From: Treponema sp. | Lineage (GTDB): Bacteria; Spirochaetota; Spirochaetia; Treponematales; Breznakiellaceae | Reading direction: 5' to 3' | Assembly (NCBI GenBank): GCA_031258505.1 | Contig: JAIRMT010000020.1 | Coordinates: 1-38,696, forward strand | Length of the DNA: 38,696 nt | In this document: positions 23,596 through 32,476 of the stretch, piece by piece | Layout of the letters: every line of letters starts with the position of its first letter | Numbering within the stretch: the stretch's first letter is position 1 | Translations under genes and position numbers: made by a program | Notes under the pieces: generated by a model | What the model was told of the DNA's origin: nothing | Databases searched by the model: none | What the model saw: the letters and a program-made list of their open reading frames with translations, nothing else

Positions 23596-24873
23596 ATGAA
23601 TGATATGTCATACAGTCGCGGAGGAACCGGAACCCTCGTCAAGATAGCGTTCCGCAATATGTTCAGGAATATGCGGCGCACCATGTTTTGCGTCATATCA
23701 GTGGGCATCGCGGTGTTCTTTATCGTCTTTTATTCATCAATGATTGAGGGGCTGTTGAACAGCATGCACGAAGTGGTGCAGGTCTTTGAGTTAGGAGACG
23801 TGCGCGCTGTGTCCGCGCAGTACGAGGCGGAAAGCGAATACAGCCCTGTGCAGTACCCCGTCGCAGAGGGCAAGAGCCTTACCGCTGTAATAGAACAGGT
23901 TAAGGCCATACCCGGAGTCAGGGCAGTGTTCCCCCGCATAATGGCATACGCCACCTTGCAGGAAAGCGTGGTGAAGCACGCGAACCTCTGGGGCATAAAC
24001 ATGAACGAGGAGATTAAGGTAAATAACTTTAACCTCACCGACCGCACAGACGGCTTGGTACAAGGCCGTTACCCCGCGCTTGACAGCAACGAGTGCGCCA
24101 TCGGCCTCAAGTTCGCCGAAAAGACTGGACTTAAAATCGGCGATCGCCTTCCCTTGAAAACCATATCCGCACAGTTCTCTGACAAGATGTGGTCTCCGGT
24201 GATCACCGGCATCTTCCGCTTTGACTACGCCAAGATGGATGGCGAAGCCATCATCGCGGACTTCAGCCGCCTCCAGCGCCTTTTGGTACTGGAAGACGCA
24301 AGCCAACAGATCGTGGTCTACGCTGACAAGCCTGAAATGAGCGGGACCATTGCCCATGAGATGGAAAAGATATTCGGTCCCGACGATGTGGTCAGCCAGT
24401 GGAACGAGCAGTACTGGATCGTCATGATGAATATGTACCAGCCCCTGTTCTACGCAATCTACCTGATATTCCTCGTTGTCGCCTGTTTCCTGATTGTCAA
24501 TACCATTGCCATGATTATCCACGAGCGGATTAAGGAGATTGGCATGATGGGAAGCCTGGGCATGACTCGCGGTGAAATCGTGAAAGTGTTCTTCTTTGAG
24601 TCAGTCTTTCTGTCCATGCTAGGCGCCACTATCGGAGTGCTGGTCGGCGGGACTTTGACCGGAATCCTCCAGAACTACCCTATTCGCTGGACAGCCATTG
24701 CTGGAGAAAGCACCTTTGCCGAGCTGCCCTCAGCCAACGCCATATTCATGGACTTCAGTTGGCTCAACCTGCTGCAAAGCTGGTTCATGGGTGTAGTAGT
24801 AGCGTCTCTGTTTACCCTGTTTCCGTCGCTTAAAAGCGCGTTTGTCGAGCCAGTGGAGGCGCTTCGACGGTAG
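23596..24873 (+). CDS. FtsX/MacB-family ABC permease 2 (LolC/E-like)
   Basis: A 425-residue partner of permease 1 with the same layout: helix 1 at about residues 22-42, a MacB-like periplasmic domain (about 45-290), and three C-terminal helices. The coupling segment reads IVNTIAMIIHERIKEIGMMGSLGMTRGEIVKVFF. The first part of the periplasmic domain holds the V-x-x-I-PGV-x-AV-x-PR pattern common to LolC/E-type permeases. AAGGAG is 8 nt before the ATG, 48 bp after permease 1. The stop codon TAG is the first three bases of a 22-23 bp tandem array. The pair is asymmetric in size, as in LolC/LolE. Confidence 0.9.
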   Translation: MNDMSYSRGGTGTLVKIAFRNMFRNMRRTMFCVISVGIAVFFIVFYSSMIEGLLNSMHEVVQVFELGDVRAVSAQYEAESEYSPVQYPVAEGKSLTAVIEQVKAIPGVRAVFPRIMAYATLQESVVKHANLWGINMNEEIKVNNFNLTDRTDGLVQGRYPALDSNECAIGLKFAEKTGLKIGDRLPLKTISAQFSDKMWSPVITGIFRFDYAKMDGEAIIADFSRLQRLLVLEDASQQIVVYADKPEMSGTIAHEMEKIFGPDDVVSQWNEQYWIVMMNMYQPLFYAIYLIFLVVACFLIVNTIAMIIHERIKEIGMMGSLGMTRGEIVKVFFFESVFLSMLGATIGVLVGGTLTGILQNYPIRWTAIAGESTFAELPSANAIFMDFSWLNLLQSWFMGVVVASLFTLFPSLKSAFVEPVEALRR

Positions 24874-24984
24874 ATAGAAAGTAGGGATACGGGAAATAGA
24901 AAGTAGGGGATGCGGGAAATAGAAAGTAGGGGATACGGTAGATAGAAAGTAGGGGATACGGGAAATAGAAAGTAGGGGATGCGG
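24871..24984. repeat. 22-23 bp tandem array, five copies
   Basis: Five head-to-tail units of the type GAAATAGAAAGTAGGGGATAC plus GG; the first is 22 bp and the rest 23 bp. Variation alternates at two places (TAGATAG or GAAATAG; ATAC or ATGC). The first unit begins with the stop codon of permease 2 and the last runs into the inverted repeat below. Confidence 0.9.
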
Positions 24985-25022
24985 CTTGCCGTATCACAAC
25001 AAAGCAAGGGTACGGCAAGCCG
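24982..25022 (+). promoter_or_regulatory. Hairpin upstream of the LolA-like gene
   Basis: CGGCTTGCCGTA (24982-24993) pairs perfectly with TACGGCAAGCCG (25011-25022) around a 17-nt loop. No T-tract follows, and the ribosome site of the next gene is about 9 nt downstream. It may adjust mRNA stability or the ratio of the LolA-like protein to the permeases. Confidence 0.5.
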
Positions 25023-25043
25023 TACCCAATAAAGGAAAGAGTT

Positions 25044-25799
25044 ATGAAAAAGATTATAGCAGCGGTATTAGCGCTCGTTATGGCAGCGGGCATGGTTCTG
25101 GCGCAATCAGCGCCTTCGGCATCGCCAACAGCGATGGAGCTTCTGCGTCGTATTGACGACAACGAAATCTACGACACGATTCAGTATGAAGGCAGCATGA
25201 TAATCCAGTATCAGGGGCGCAGGTATGTAAAGACCATGCGAGCATGGGCGCGGGGAAACAGCGACAGCTTCATTGAGTTTACCAACCGTGAAGACCGCGG
25301 CACAAAGTACCTCAAGACCAATGGCCGACTCTATGTTTACTCGCCGGACACTGAGGAAGTGATGCTCATCAGCGGCCACATGCTGAAAGAGAGCATGATG
25401 GGGTCAGATATGTCTTATGAGGACACCATTGACAACGGCTCGCTGGAGAGCCGCTACACGCCGAGTATTACAGGTTCGGAGAACTGGAATGGGCGCGCCT
25501 GCTGGATACTGGAACTGACGGCAAAGAAGCGCGCGGAAAGTTATCCCAAGCAGAAGATGTGGATAGATAAGGCAAACGGCGATATGCTCCACTCCGAGCA
25601 ATACGCGCTTTCCGGCGCAAAGTTGAAGGAAGTAACAGTACTCAAGGTTCAGGAATTTGGCGGACGCCGTTTCCCGGTAGAAATCGAGATGCGCGATCTC
25701 CTCCGCCGCGACAGCAAGACCACCTTCACCATGAGTAACGTTATTCTGGATGCGCCCATCGCGGACTCGGTATTCAGCCAGCGGAACCTGAGCCGCTAG
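25044..25799 (+). CDS. LolA-like outer-membrane lipoprotein-sorting protein
   Basis: A 251-residue exported protein. The signal peptide covers about residues 1-20 (ending MVLAQ). The mature part has the LolA/LolB-like open beta-barrel pattern: an early helix ATAMELLRRIDDN-like segment, YEGSMIIQYQGRRYVKTMRAWARG, TKYLKTNGRLYVYSPDTEEVM, and a late KMWIDKANGDMLHSEQY, typical of the bacterial 'outer membrane lipoprotein-sorting protein' family. It should shuttle lipidated or hydrophobic cargo across the periplasm. AAAGGAAAGAG precedes the ATG. It lies 170 bp after permease 2 and is probably part of the same ABC-driven system. The HAE3 exporter downstream is another frequent partner of this family. 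Confidence 0.88.
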   Translation: MKKIIAAVLALVMAAGMVLAQSAPSASPTAMELLRRIDDNEIYDTIQYEGSMIIQYQGRRYVKTMRAWARGNSDSFIEFTNREDRGTKYLKTNGRLYVYSPDTEEVMLISGHMLKESMMGSDMSYEDTIDNGSLESRYTPSITGSENWNGRACWILELTAKKRAESYPKQKMWIDKANGDMLHSEQYALSGAKLKEVTVLKVQEFGGRRFPVEIEMRDLLRRDSKTTFTMSNVILDAPIADSVFSQRNLSR

Positions 25800-25830
25800 T
25801 GCGCGTTATGTATGAATGCGCCCCGCCGCA

Positions 25831-26375
25831 AGGATTAGGGTGTCCAATCCTAGAGGATTAGGGTGCGCAATCCTATAAGGATTAGAGTGCGCAATCCTAT
25901 AAGGATTAGGTGTTAGTTCCTAGAGGAACTAGGTGTTAGTTCCTAGAGGAACTAGGTGTTAGTTCCTAGAGGAACTAGAGGTTAGTTCCTAGAGGAACTA
26001 GAGGTTAGTTCCTAGAGGAACTAGGTGTTAGTTCCCATAAGGAACTAGAGGTTAGTTCCCATAAGGAACTAGGTGTTAGTTCCCATAAGGAACTAGAGGT
26101 TAGTTCCCATAAGGAACTAGGTGTTAGTTCCTAGAGGAACTAGAGGTTAGTTCCCATAAGGAACTAGGTGTTAGTTCCTAGAGGAACTAGGTGTTAGTTC
26201 CTAGAGGAACTAGGTGTTAGTTCCTAGAGGAACTAGACGTTAGTTCCTTATAGAAACTAGGTGTTAGTTCCCATAAGGAACTAGGCGTTAGTTCCTATAA
26301 GAAACTAGGTGTTAGTTCCCATAAGGAACTAGGTGTTAGTTCCTATAAGGAACTAGGTGTTAGTTCCTAGAGGAT
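25831..26375. repeat. Palindromic 23-24 bp tandem array, about 23 units
   Basis: Each unit contains a small hairpin. About 20 units have the stem AGTTCC/GGAACT; the first three have AATCC/GGATT. Loops vary between TAGA, CATAA and TATAA, and linkers between AGGTGTT, AGAGGTT, AGGCGTT and GGTGCGC. The stem sequence changes on both sides together while pairing is kept. Two units carry a one-sided change (GAAACT). No coding frame is supported. It fills the gap between the convergent LolA-like and AGCS genes. Confidence 0.92.
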
Positions 26376-26382
26376 GACGCGC

Positions 26383-26426
26383 TAACACAGACGGCGCTGA
26401 CAACGTCGTCCGTGTTATATGCTATT
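26383..26426 (+). terminator. Terminator between convergent genes
   Basis: TAACACAGACG (26383-26393) pairs with CGTCCGTGTTA (26407-26417) with one mismatch, followed by TATGCTATTTTTT. It reads as a rho-independent terminator for the plus-strand LolA-like transcript after the repeat array, and abuts the stop codon of the AGCS gene. Confidence 0.7.
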
Positions 26427-27795
26427 TTTTAATATCTTTGAGGTAGTACTGATCGCTTGAGAAAAACTCTTTGGTAAGTTTTGCCACAAGAGGGCTTAAA
26501 ACCAATATCGTGATCAGATTGGGCAGGATTATCAGCGCATTGGCAAGGTCAAGCACGGCGAGAATCGCCTCTACTCCGAAAAAAGCGCCCAGCATGACGC
26601 TAAGCGTATAGATGACGCGGGTATATTTTGAAATCCCTGTATTGAAGAAAAATTCCACCAACTTTTCGCCGTACCAGATGACGGCGATAATGCTTGACAG
26701 GGCAAAGAGGAAGAGGGAGATGGTAACAATATAAGCGCCTGCATTGCCCAGCACTTTTTGGAACGCGGCTGCGGACATGGTAAACGCCATATCCGCGCCG
26801 ATCTCTTTCCATACACCGCTTGACAACACTACCAGACCGGACATGGTACAGACAAGACCATCAACCAAAACCTCAAAAACGCCCCAGAATCCCTGACGCA
26901 CCGGGTGGTCGGTAATGGCCGCTGCGTGGGCCATGGGAGCGGAGCCCATGCCCGCTTCGCAGGAATAGGTCGCGCGGGCAAGACCCATGCGGATAGCCAT
27001 AGACGCCCCAGCACCCATAAAAGCTCCGGCAGCTGCGGTTCCGGTAAAAGCTGACTTGCATACCAAGATCAGGGAGGGAATGATATTGTCCGCATAGGAA
27101 AATAGTACGACCAGAGAGCCTATAAAATACAGCACGAACATGATTGGCACCATCTTGTCAGCAGTTTTAGCCACGCGGATAAGCCCGCCTAACACCACAG
27201 CGCCGACCAGCACCATCAATATTGCGCCAGCAAGGTACTTGTTGATACCCATAGTTTCAGCGTTCTGAATCAGAGAGATGGATTGAGTAGCTATGGACGG
27301 CAGGTAGTATACCATAGCGACGAACGCTCCGGCGCGAGCCATGGCCTTGCCAACAGACTTTATGGGAAACCCCTTGGTCATGTAATAACCGGGTCCGCCT
27401 ATATAGTGTCCGTCCGCGTTTTTTTGCCGAAAGTGAACGCCCAGCACAACCTCAGTGAATTTAGTAGCGCCCCCTAACAGAAAAATCACCCACATCCAGA
27501 AGAGCGCTCCAGGACCACCGAAAGCAACAGCCGCCGACACTCCGACGATATTTGAAGCGCCGATAGTGGAAGCCATAGCTGTAGCAGCCGCCTGAAAGGG
27601 GCTTACCGTGCCTTCTCCCTTGCCTTTGTCAAAGATTCTGCCAAAGGTCTGTTTGATGATGTAGGGCAGATGCCGGATCTGAAAGAATTTGAGCCTGATG
27701 CTAAGGTAGATTCCCCCGCCCACCAGTCCAACCAAGAAGAGGAAATTCCAAAAAAAGCCTGAAATAGCCCCCACAACCGTAAAAAAGCTCTCCAT
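26422..27795 (-). CDS. AGCS-family sodium:alanine/glycine symporter
   Basis: A 457-residue transporter (from the ATG at 27795) with about eleven helices. Family marks are SPFQAAATAMASTIGASNIVGV near residue 70, AFGGPGALFWMWV after it, KFTEVVLGVHFR, GGPGYYMTKG, and the late SCEAGMGSAPMAHAAA signature. AGCS transporters import alanine, glycine or related amino acids with sodium or protons. The start at 27795 has AAGGAGTG 9 nt upstream; a longer frame from 27855 has none. The gene follows an M20 amidohydrolase by 91 bp in the same direction. The pairing suggests uptake and processing of amino acids or their acyl conjugates. Confidence 0.93.
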   Translation of the reverse strand: MESFFTVVGAISGFFWNFLFLVGLVGGGIYLSIRLKFFQIRHLPYIIKQTFGRIFDKGKGEGTVSPFQAAATAMASTIGASNIVGVSAAVAFGGPGALFWMWVIFLLGGATKFTEVVLGVHFRQKNADGHYIGGPGYYMTKGFPIKSVGKAMARAGAFVAMVYYLPSIATQSISLIQNAETMGINKYLAGAILMVLVGAVVLGGLIRVAKTADKMVPIMFVLYFIGSLVVLFSYADNIIPSLILVCKSAFTGTAAAGAFMGAGASMAIRMGLARATYSCEAGMGSAPMAHAAAITDHPVRQGFWGVFEVLVDGLVCTMSGLVVLSSGVWKEIGADMAFTMSAAAFQKVLGNAGAYIVTISLFLFALSSIIAVIWYGEKLVEFFFNTGISKYTRVIYTLSVMLGAFFGVEAILAVLDLANALIILPNLITILVLSPLVAKLTKEFFSSDQYYLKDIKK

Positions 27796-27886
27796 AATAG
27801 CACACTCCTTAGAAGATTTACCCATAGCGCCATAACAGAGCTGCCGCAGCGCCATCGGCTAATATAATGAGGGCGTAAGCCCTTAT

Positions 27887-29002
27887 TCACTCATCAAGCA
27901 AAGCCCGAAAGAAATCCACCACCGCAGGTATAATCGCATCGTTAAAATCGAATTGAGGTGTGTGAATGGGAGCCCTATCCAACCCGAGTCCCACTCCGCA
28001 CATAGCTCCCTTTATCCGCTTGGTAAACCATGCGAAGTCTTCAGACCCCCGAATAGGTACGTTCGCTTCAAGCACGTCAAGCCCTAGCTTCTTCGCGGCG
28101 TGGCGCATCTTGTCCGCGCTTTCTTTGTGATTGAACGTCGCGGGAACATTGTCCCGGAATGAAAAAGTGTATTTCAACCCGTATTTGCCGGCTTCTTCCC
28201 TGGCCTTGCACTCGATCCTCTGCCGCAGTTCATCAAGCTCTTCATCAAATTGACTGCGAATGGTCAGCATCAGGCGCCCCTCGCTGGCGGACATACCGAA
28301 CGCTTCCCTCCCCGCGTTTATCCCGATGATCGTACACAGCACAAGCCCCTTGTACAGGGACGGATCGGTCAACTCAGGGATGCTTTGTATAAGCTCCGCA
28401 ATGGCAAAACACGGGTTGCGTCCATCCTCCGGCTGGCTTGCGTGCGAGGGAACTCCTTCAAAATTGATGATCATGCCCACTGAACCGCAGCAAACCACGC
28501 CGTCTATCATAATGATGACATTTTCAGGCACACCCGGCACGTTGTGGTAGGCGAATATTTCAGAAATGCCCGCTTCATCCATCAGGGGAGCGCACTCCAA
28601 CGCCCCTTTAACCGTTTCTTCAGCATGTTGAAACACAAAGTAGACGTTTTTATCCGCGCCGTACTTGTCCACTTCCAAAGCAAGCCCGATCAAACACGCA
28701 CTATGTCCGTCATGCCCGCATTTATGGGACACGCCGGGAAACCATGAGCCATAGGGCAGATCAATAGTCTCGTCTATGGGAAGCGCATCAAAATCTGCGC
28801 GGAAAGCTGCGTTGGGTTTGCCTTCACCCGCGCGGTACAGGGCGTAGAACCAGCGCCCCTTGTCCACGATCTCAAGCGATGTGCGCTCTTTCAAAAACTC
28901 TATCAAATGCCCCTTGGTCCACACCTCGTGTCCAGACAACTCCGGATGCTGATGCAATTCATGACGCAATGTTACCGCTAAGTCCAAATGCTCTTTATCC
29001 AT
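27887..29002 (-). CDS. M20-family N-acyl-amino-acid amidohydrolase
   Basis: A 371-residue metallohydrolase from the ATG at 29002, which is preceded by AAAGGGGGAG; a longer frame from 29029 lacks a ribosome site. The M20D hallmarks are RHELHQHPELSGHE at the N-terminus, FRADFDALPI, KCGHDGHSACLIG with metal ligands, FQHAEETVKGA holding the catalytic Glu pair, and IRGSEDFAWF near the C-terminus. A lid or dimerisation domain lies between (about 175-285). Relatives hydrolyse N-acetyl or aromatic acyl amino acids (hippurate, IAA-amino acids). No signal peptide, so it is cytoplasmic. It is co-oriented with the AGCS symporter. A tandemly duplicated promoter lies upstream. Confidence 0.92.
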   Translation of the reverse strand: MDKEHLDLAVTLRHELHQHPELSGHEVWTKGHLIEFLKERTSLEIVDKGRWFYALYRAGEGKPNAAFRADFDALPIDETIDLPYGSWFPGVSHKCGHDGHSACLIGLALEVDKYGADKNVYFVFQHAEETVKGALECAPLMDEAGISEIFAYHNVPGVPENVIIMIDGVVCCGSVGMIINFEGVPSHASQPEDGRNPCFAIAELIQSIPELTDPSLYKGLVLCTIIGINAGREAFGMSASEGRLMLTIRSQFDEELDELRQRIECKAREEAGKYGLKYTFSFRDNVPATFNHKESADKMRHAAKKLGLDVLEANVPIRGSEDFAWFTKRIKGAMCGVGLGLDRAPIHTPQFDFNDAIIPAVVDFFRALLDE

Positions 29003-29020
29003 GTTGCTCCCCCTTTGAAT

Positions 29021-29134
29021 GATATGCAAACTTACTGTATATATATTCCATATAAATTACAAGATCGCATTTATTTTTGGATGATATACAAACTTACTGT
29101 ATATATATTCCATATAAATTACAAGATCGCGTTT
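29021..29134 (-). promoter_or_regulatory. Duplicated promoter of the amidohydrolase-symporter operon
   Basis: A 52-bp segment at 29021-29072 is repeated at 29083-29134 with two base differences. On the minus strand each copy contains TTGTAA, a 17-nt spacer and TACAGT. In the first copy the boxes are at 29062-29057 and 29039-29034; in the second at 29124-29119 and 29101-29096. The region 29135-29288 holds nothing else recognisable. Confidence 0.6.
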
Positions 29135-29288
29135 GCGAAGGAGAACAGATTGTACTAATGTGGGTCAGAGGTTTTACGGAGGGTTCAAAAGAGGTTGCTC
29201 CAAGTCCCAGTGTAAAATGTCAGCTATACCACGCGCTATCACGGTACTGCGGGCGGGATTGTACATCCGCCTAAGCTGGTATTCACGC

Positions 29289-31967
29289 TTAAATTCCTTT
29301 AACAAAGCGTGGATTGATCACTAAAAGCAGCGCTGGTATAACCGTGAGGCTGATAAGCGCGCTCGTGAACATCGTCAGGGCGATAAGCAGCCCAAAATCA
29401 GAAAGGATCACAAACTGGGAAAGGGCCAGCACCGCGAAACCCGCACCCACAGAAACCGCGTTGATGATGATCGCTTTGCCTGATACCGCGAAGGCAAGGC
29501 GCAGAAAGCCGCCGCCGCCGCCCAAAGCCCGGTACTCCCGCTTATATGCGTCAATAAAGTGAATCGTGTAATCAATCCCAATGCCCACCGAGACACTCGC
29601 CACCAGCGACGTTCCCAGATTCAACTTTATCCCCAGAAAGCCCATCACTGCAAAGTTCACCAGAATCGAAATGAGCAGCGGCAGGCTCCCTATCAGACCT
29701 GCAATCAACGACTTGTTGGAAACAGCTATGATGATGAACACCATCACCACCGAGACCGCCACTGATATGATCTGAGACTGAACCACAAGGCCGCTTAAGG
29801 CGCTTTCCACCAGAGCTGGCCCGCCTATGCTCACCTTCACTGTCTTGGGAAACTTCGCGTCAATATACGACCGAATCCGCGCTATAACCGCCTTCGTGTC
29901 CGCATCACCAGTAGTCCGCAGTTGTATGGTTGTTTTGATTGCCGTTGGCTCCAGCGGATGGTTGGCATAATCGCTGATATTGCCCGAAAGCAGCACCAGG
30001 TAATTGGACACAAGCATCGACAGTTCCACGCTGTCCGTTTTGCCGTAGCGCACCGCATCCGCAGGTATCTCGTAGTAGGCCGCGCCCTCGTAGTTCACGA
30101 GTTTCTTCACCTCCCACACCAAATCCGCTGCACTCATCTCAGGTGAAGCCACTGCCTTGTCAAGCAAAGCAAGATCAACAGAAAAATCTGGAGAGGAGAT
30201 CGCCAACTTCGTTGGCTCATCTTCCCCCGCGCCCCCACCTTCACTCCAAAAATCAAACCCATTGTCTGTTTCCTCTTCGCCAAAGCCAAAACCAAAGCCG
30301 TCAGTTTCTGTATCATCACCAAAGCCAAACCCGCTGTCTGTTTCCTCTTCGCTAAAACCAAAGCCAAAACCAGCGGCACTACTACTCTGTGATACTACAG
30401 GCGCAAGACCTTCAGGCGACTCATCGGCGTTAAACACCTGGTTTGTCCGTTTCACCATATCGGTAAAGCCAATGATCTTACCCACATTCGGGATATGCTC
30501 CTCAAGATATGCCTTCATACCATCAAGCGCGCTCAAGACTTCGGGCATAAGCAGTGTCGTCGAATCCTCCGCCTCAACCACCACATTCACCACTTTGGTT
30601 CCACCAAACTTCTCGCGGATAAAAACATCAGACCGCCTGACATCGGTACTTGGCTTGAAATACTCAACGAACACATTATCAATAATCAGCTTTGATACGC
30701 CGTAGAGGGAGAACGCTGTTACGATACCGGTAAAAACCAGCACAAAGCGTTTTTTCCGCACCACACTCAAAAAGCTATCTGCTATAGCCTCACTCAAGGG
30801 ATCGCTTACATCCTCGTTCTTTCGCGCCTTGGTCATTTGCTTTGGACCGCGAATGATGAGCAGCGCGGGTATCAGCGTGATAGCCACTACAAAACTAGCG
30901 ATAACGCCAAAGCTGGCAAAATAACCAAACTCCCGGATAGGAGCCACTGCCGTGAAACAGAACGAAAAGAAACCGGCAAAGGTCGTGAGCGCGGCAAGCA
31001 TGACCGGTTTACCAATCTTCTGTAAAAGCGTAAAGACCAGCTCGCGGTGTTCTGTATCCGAAAGTTCTTTTCCTCGCGCGCTTAAATCTCCCATATAGTG
31101 CGTAACAACATGGATGCCGTACGCGCTCCCCACTGCCACGAGGATCACGGGAAGCACTGTTGAAAGTATCGAAAGTTTGACGCCAAACAGCGGCATAGCG
31201 CCGATAGACCAAATGACTGCCACTATCACCGTGATAAGGGGCAGAACCAGCGCCGTAAAGTTGCGAAACGACAGGAACAGTATCACTAACACCACGATCA
31301 CCACCAACGGAATAAGGTACTGAAGGTCTGTCTTAATTGATTCATTTATCTCGGAACTGATTACCGGAAGCCCCGCCGTATACACCATTGCCATTCCGTC
31401 AAACATTTCCCTAGCTGTATCGCGTACCGTATAAAAAACATCCTGCGCTTCCTGACTTCCCGCTTCTTCACTGTTGATCTCCAGTGGGACGAGTACCTGC
31501 GTTGCGGTAAAATCATCAGAAATCAGGGCGCGTTTATATATATCCCATGAAAGCAGTTTCCTGCGCAGCTCCATGATTTCCTCCGGCGTTCCCGCAAAGT
31601 CATCAGGGACAAGATTTTCTACCGTGATGGTCTCGCCGTCTGCGGTGATGTAATCCGTTGTCATAAGGGAATTGATCGTACCGGTAGTTTCGATTTCATC
31701 TATACGTCCGACATATTCTCTGAGTCGCTCAAGAAACTCCGGCTCAAACACAGTTCCATACTCGCGCTCAAGTCCCACGATGATGGCAAGGGAACTTCCG
31801 AAGGTGTCATCGATCTCCGCCGAAACAAGACGCGCAGGATCGGCCTCTGGCACAAAGCGGTAGTTGTTGTTATCCAGTTCCGCCCTCGGCAGCTGTGCGG
31901 CGAAAAACACGGTGATGGCCGTTACGACAGCCACTATTGCCCAAGGATACTTAAAAAATCTTTGCAT
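29289..31967 (-). CDS. RND/MMPL transporter of the HAE3 type, with FG-rich insert
   Basis: An 892-residue RND-superfamily exporter. An N-terminal helix is followed by a periplasmic domain (about 30-215), then helices 2-6 (about 218-385) with the family segment AIGSAYGIHVVTHYMG-like 'AVGSAYGIHVVTHYM'. A second exported domain and helices 8-12 follow, with VGIGIDYTIHFIDAYKREY near residue 800. Between about 528 and 585 lies an unusual low-complexity stretch of GFGFG blocks alternating with acidic EEETD runs. AAAGGGG precedes the ATG, and a good promoter lies 30 bp further up. HAE3 proteins are linked to hopanoid, lipid or hydrophobic-compound export and often accompany LolA-like proteins such as the one at 25044. 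Confidence 0.9.
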   Translation of the reverse strand: MQRFFKYPWAIVAVVTAITVFFAAQLPRAELDNNNYRFVPEADPARLVSAEIDDTFGSSLAIIVGLEREYGTVFEPEFLERLREYVGRIDEIETTGTINSLMTTDYITADGETITVENLVPDDFAGTPEEIMELRRKLLSWDIYKRALISDDFTATQVLVPLEINSEEAGSQEAQDVFYTVRDTAREMFDGMAMVYTAGLPVISSEINESIKTDLQYLIPLVVIVVLVILFLSFRNFTALVLPLITVIVAVIWSIGAMPLFGVKLSILSTVLPVILVAVGSAYGIHVVTHYMGDLSARGKELSDTEHRELVFTLLQKIGKPVMLAALTTFAGFFSFCFTAVAPIREFGYFASFGVIASFVVAITLIPALLIIRGPKQMTKARKNEDVSDPLSEAIADSFLSVVRKKRFVLVFTGIVTAFSLYGVSKLIIDNVFVEYFKPSTDVRRSDVFIREKFGGTKVVNVVVEAEDSTTLLMPEVLSALDGMKAYLEEHIPNVGKIIGFTDMVKRTNQVFNADESPEGLAPVVSQSSSAAGFGFGFSEEETDSGFGFGDDTETDGFGFGFGEEETDNGFDFWSEGGGAGEDEPTKLAISSPDFSVDLALLDKAVASPEMSAADLVWEVKKLVNYEGAAYYEIPADAVRYGKTDSVELSMLVSNYLVLLSGNISDYANHPLEPTAIKTTIQLRTTGDADTKAVIARIRSYIDAKFPKTVKVSIGGPALVESALSGLVVQSQIISVAVSVVMVFIIIAVSNKSLIAGLIGSLPLLISILVNFAVMGFLGIKLNLGTSLVASVSVGIGIDYTIHFIDAYKREYRALGGGGGFLRLAFAVSGKAIIINAVSVGAGFAVLALSQFVILSDFGLLIALTMFTSALISLTVIPALLLVINPRFVKGI

Positions 31968-31999
31968 AAAATAACCCCTTTCTCCCTATCACTATAGGA

Positions 32000-32028
32000 A
32001 GTATATTTACGATGGTAATGAAAAGCAA
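32000..32028 (-). promoter_or_regulatory. Promoter of the RND transporter
   Basis: On the minus strand TTGCTT (32028-32023), a 17-nt spacer and TATACT (32005-32000), about 33 nt before the start codon. Good sigma70 spacing. Confidence 0.6.
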
Positions 32029-32210
32029 CTCTTCGCTATGCCTAATAATTTTCTAGCCGAACAGGATTGCCTAAGAACCAAGATTCAGCCGAAATCAGCC
32101 ACAATAACCTGTTCCGCCTCCTAACAAGAGCCTGTTTCACCGCAGCCCTTTTCCCGGTTTATCCGCAAGAGCCTTCCCAGCGCCTCGTTCAGTAGTGTCG
32201 AAGCGGAAGA

Positions 32211-32327
32211 ACTAAGCGGACTATCTTCTGAACTAAGCCCACTATCTTCTGAACTAAGCGCGCTATCTTCTGAAGTAAGCGCGCTATCTTCTGAGATAAG
32301 GCGACTATCTTCTGAAGTAAGCGCGCT
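32211..32327. repeat. 21-bp tandem array, five and a half copies
   Basis: Units are of the type ACTAAGCGCGCTATCTTCTGA, with variants AGTAAG, GATAAG, GCGGAC and GCCCAC. A minus-strand frame stays open across it (heptad ALTSEDS) as a result of the 21-bp period; no ribosome site supports it. The rest of the 31968-32476 gap shows only the promoter above and no recognised gene. Confidence 0.88.
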
Positions 32328-32476
32328 ACAAAATGAGGGTAAGCGTAACACTATCGCTCAAAATGGCTATGCTTATGAAGACATACTATTCTTGGAATAC
32401 CTGTCTTGAAGGATATGAACTATGACATCTTCCTATCTATCAGCTTTTATCCTTTAATAACTTGGAATAAAGTATC

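Noticed and set aside
25831-26375. CRISPR array
   Set aside because: Units are directly adjacent with 6-7 nt linkers that recur; there are no spacers.
32121-32351. 76-codon minus-strand frame with ALTSEDS heptads
   Set aside because: Product of a 21-bp array; no ribosome site and no recognisable domain.
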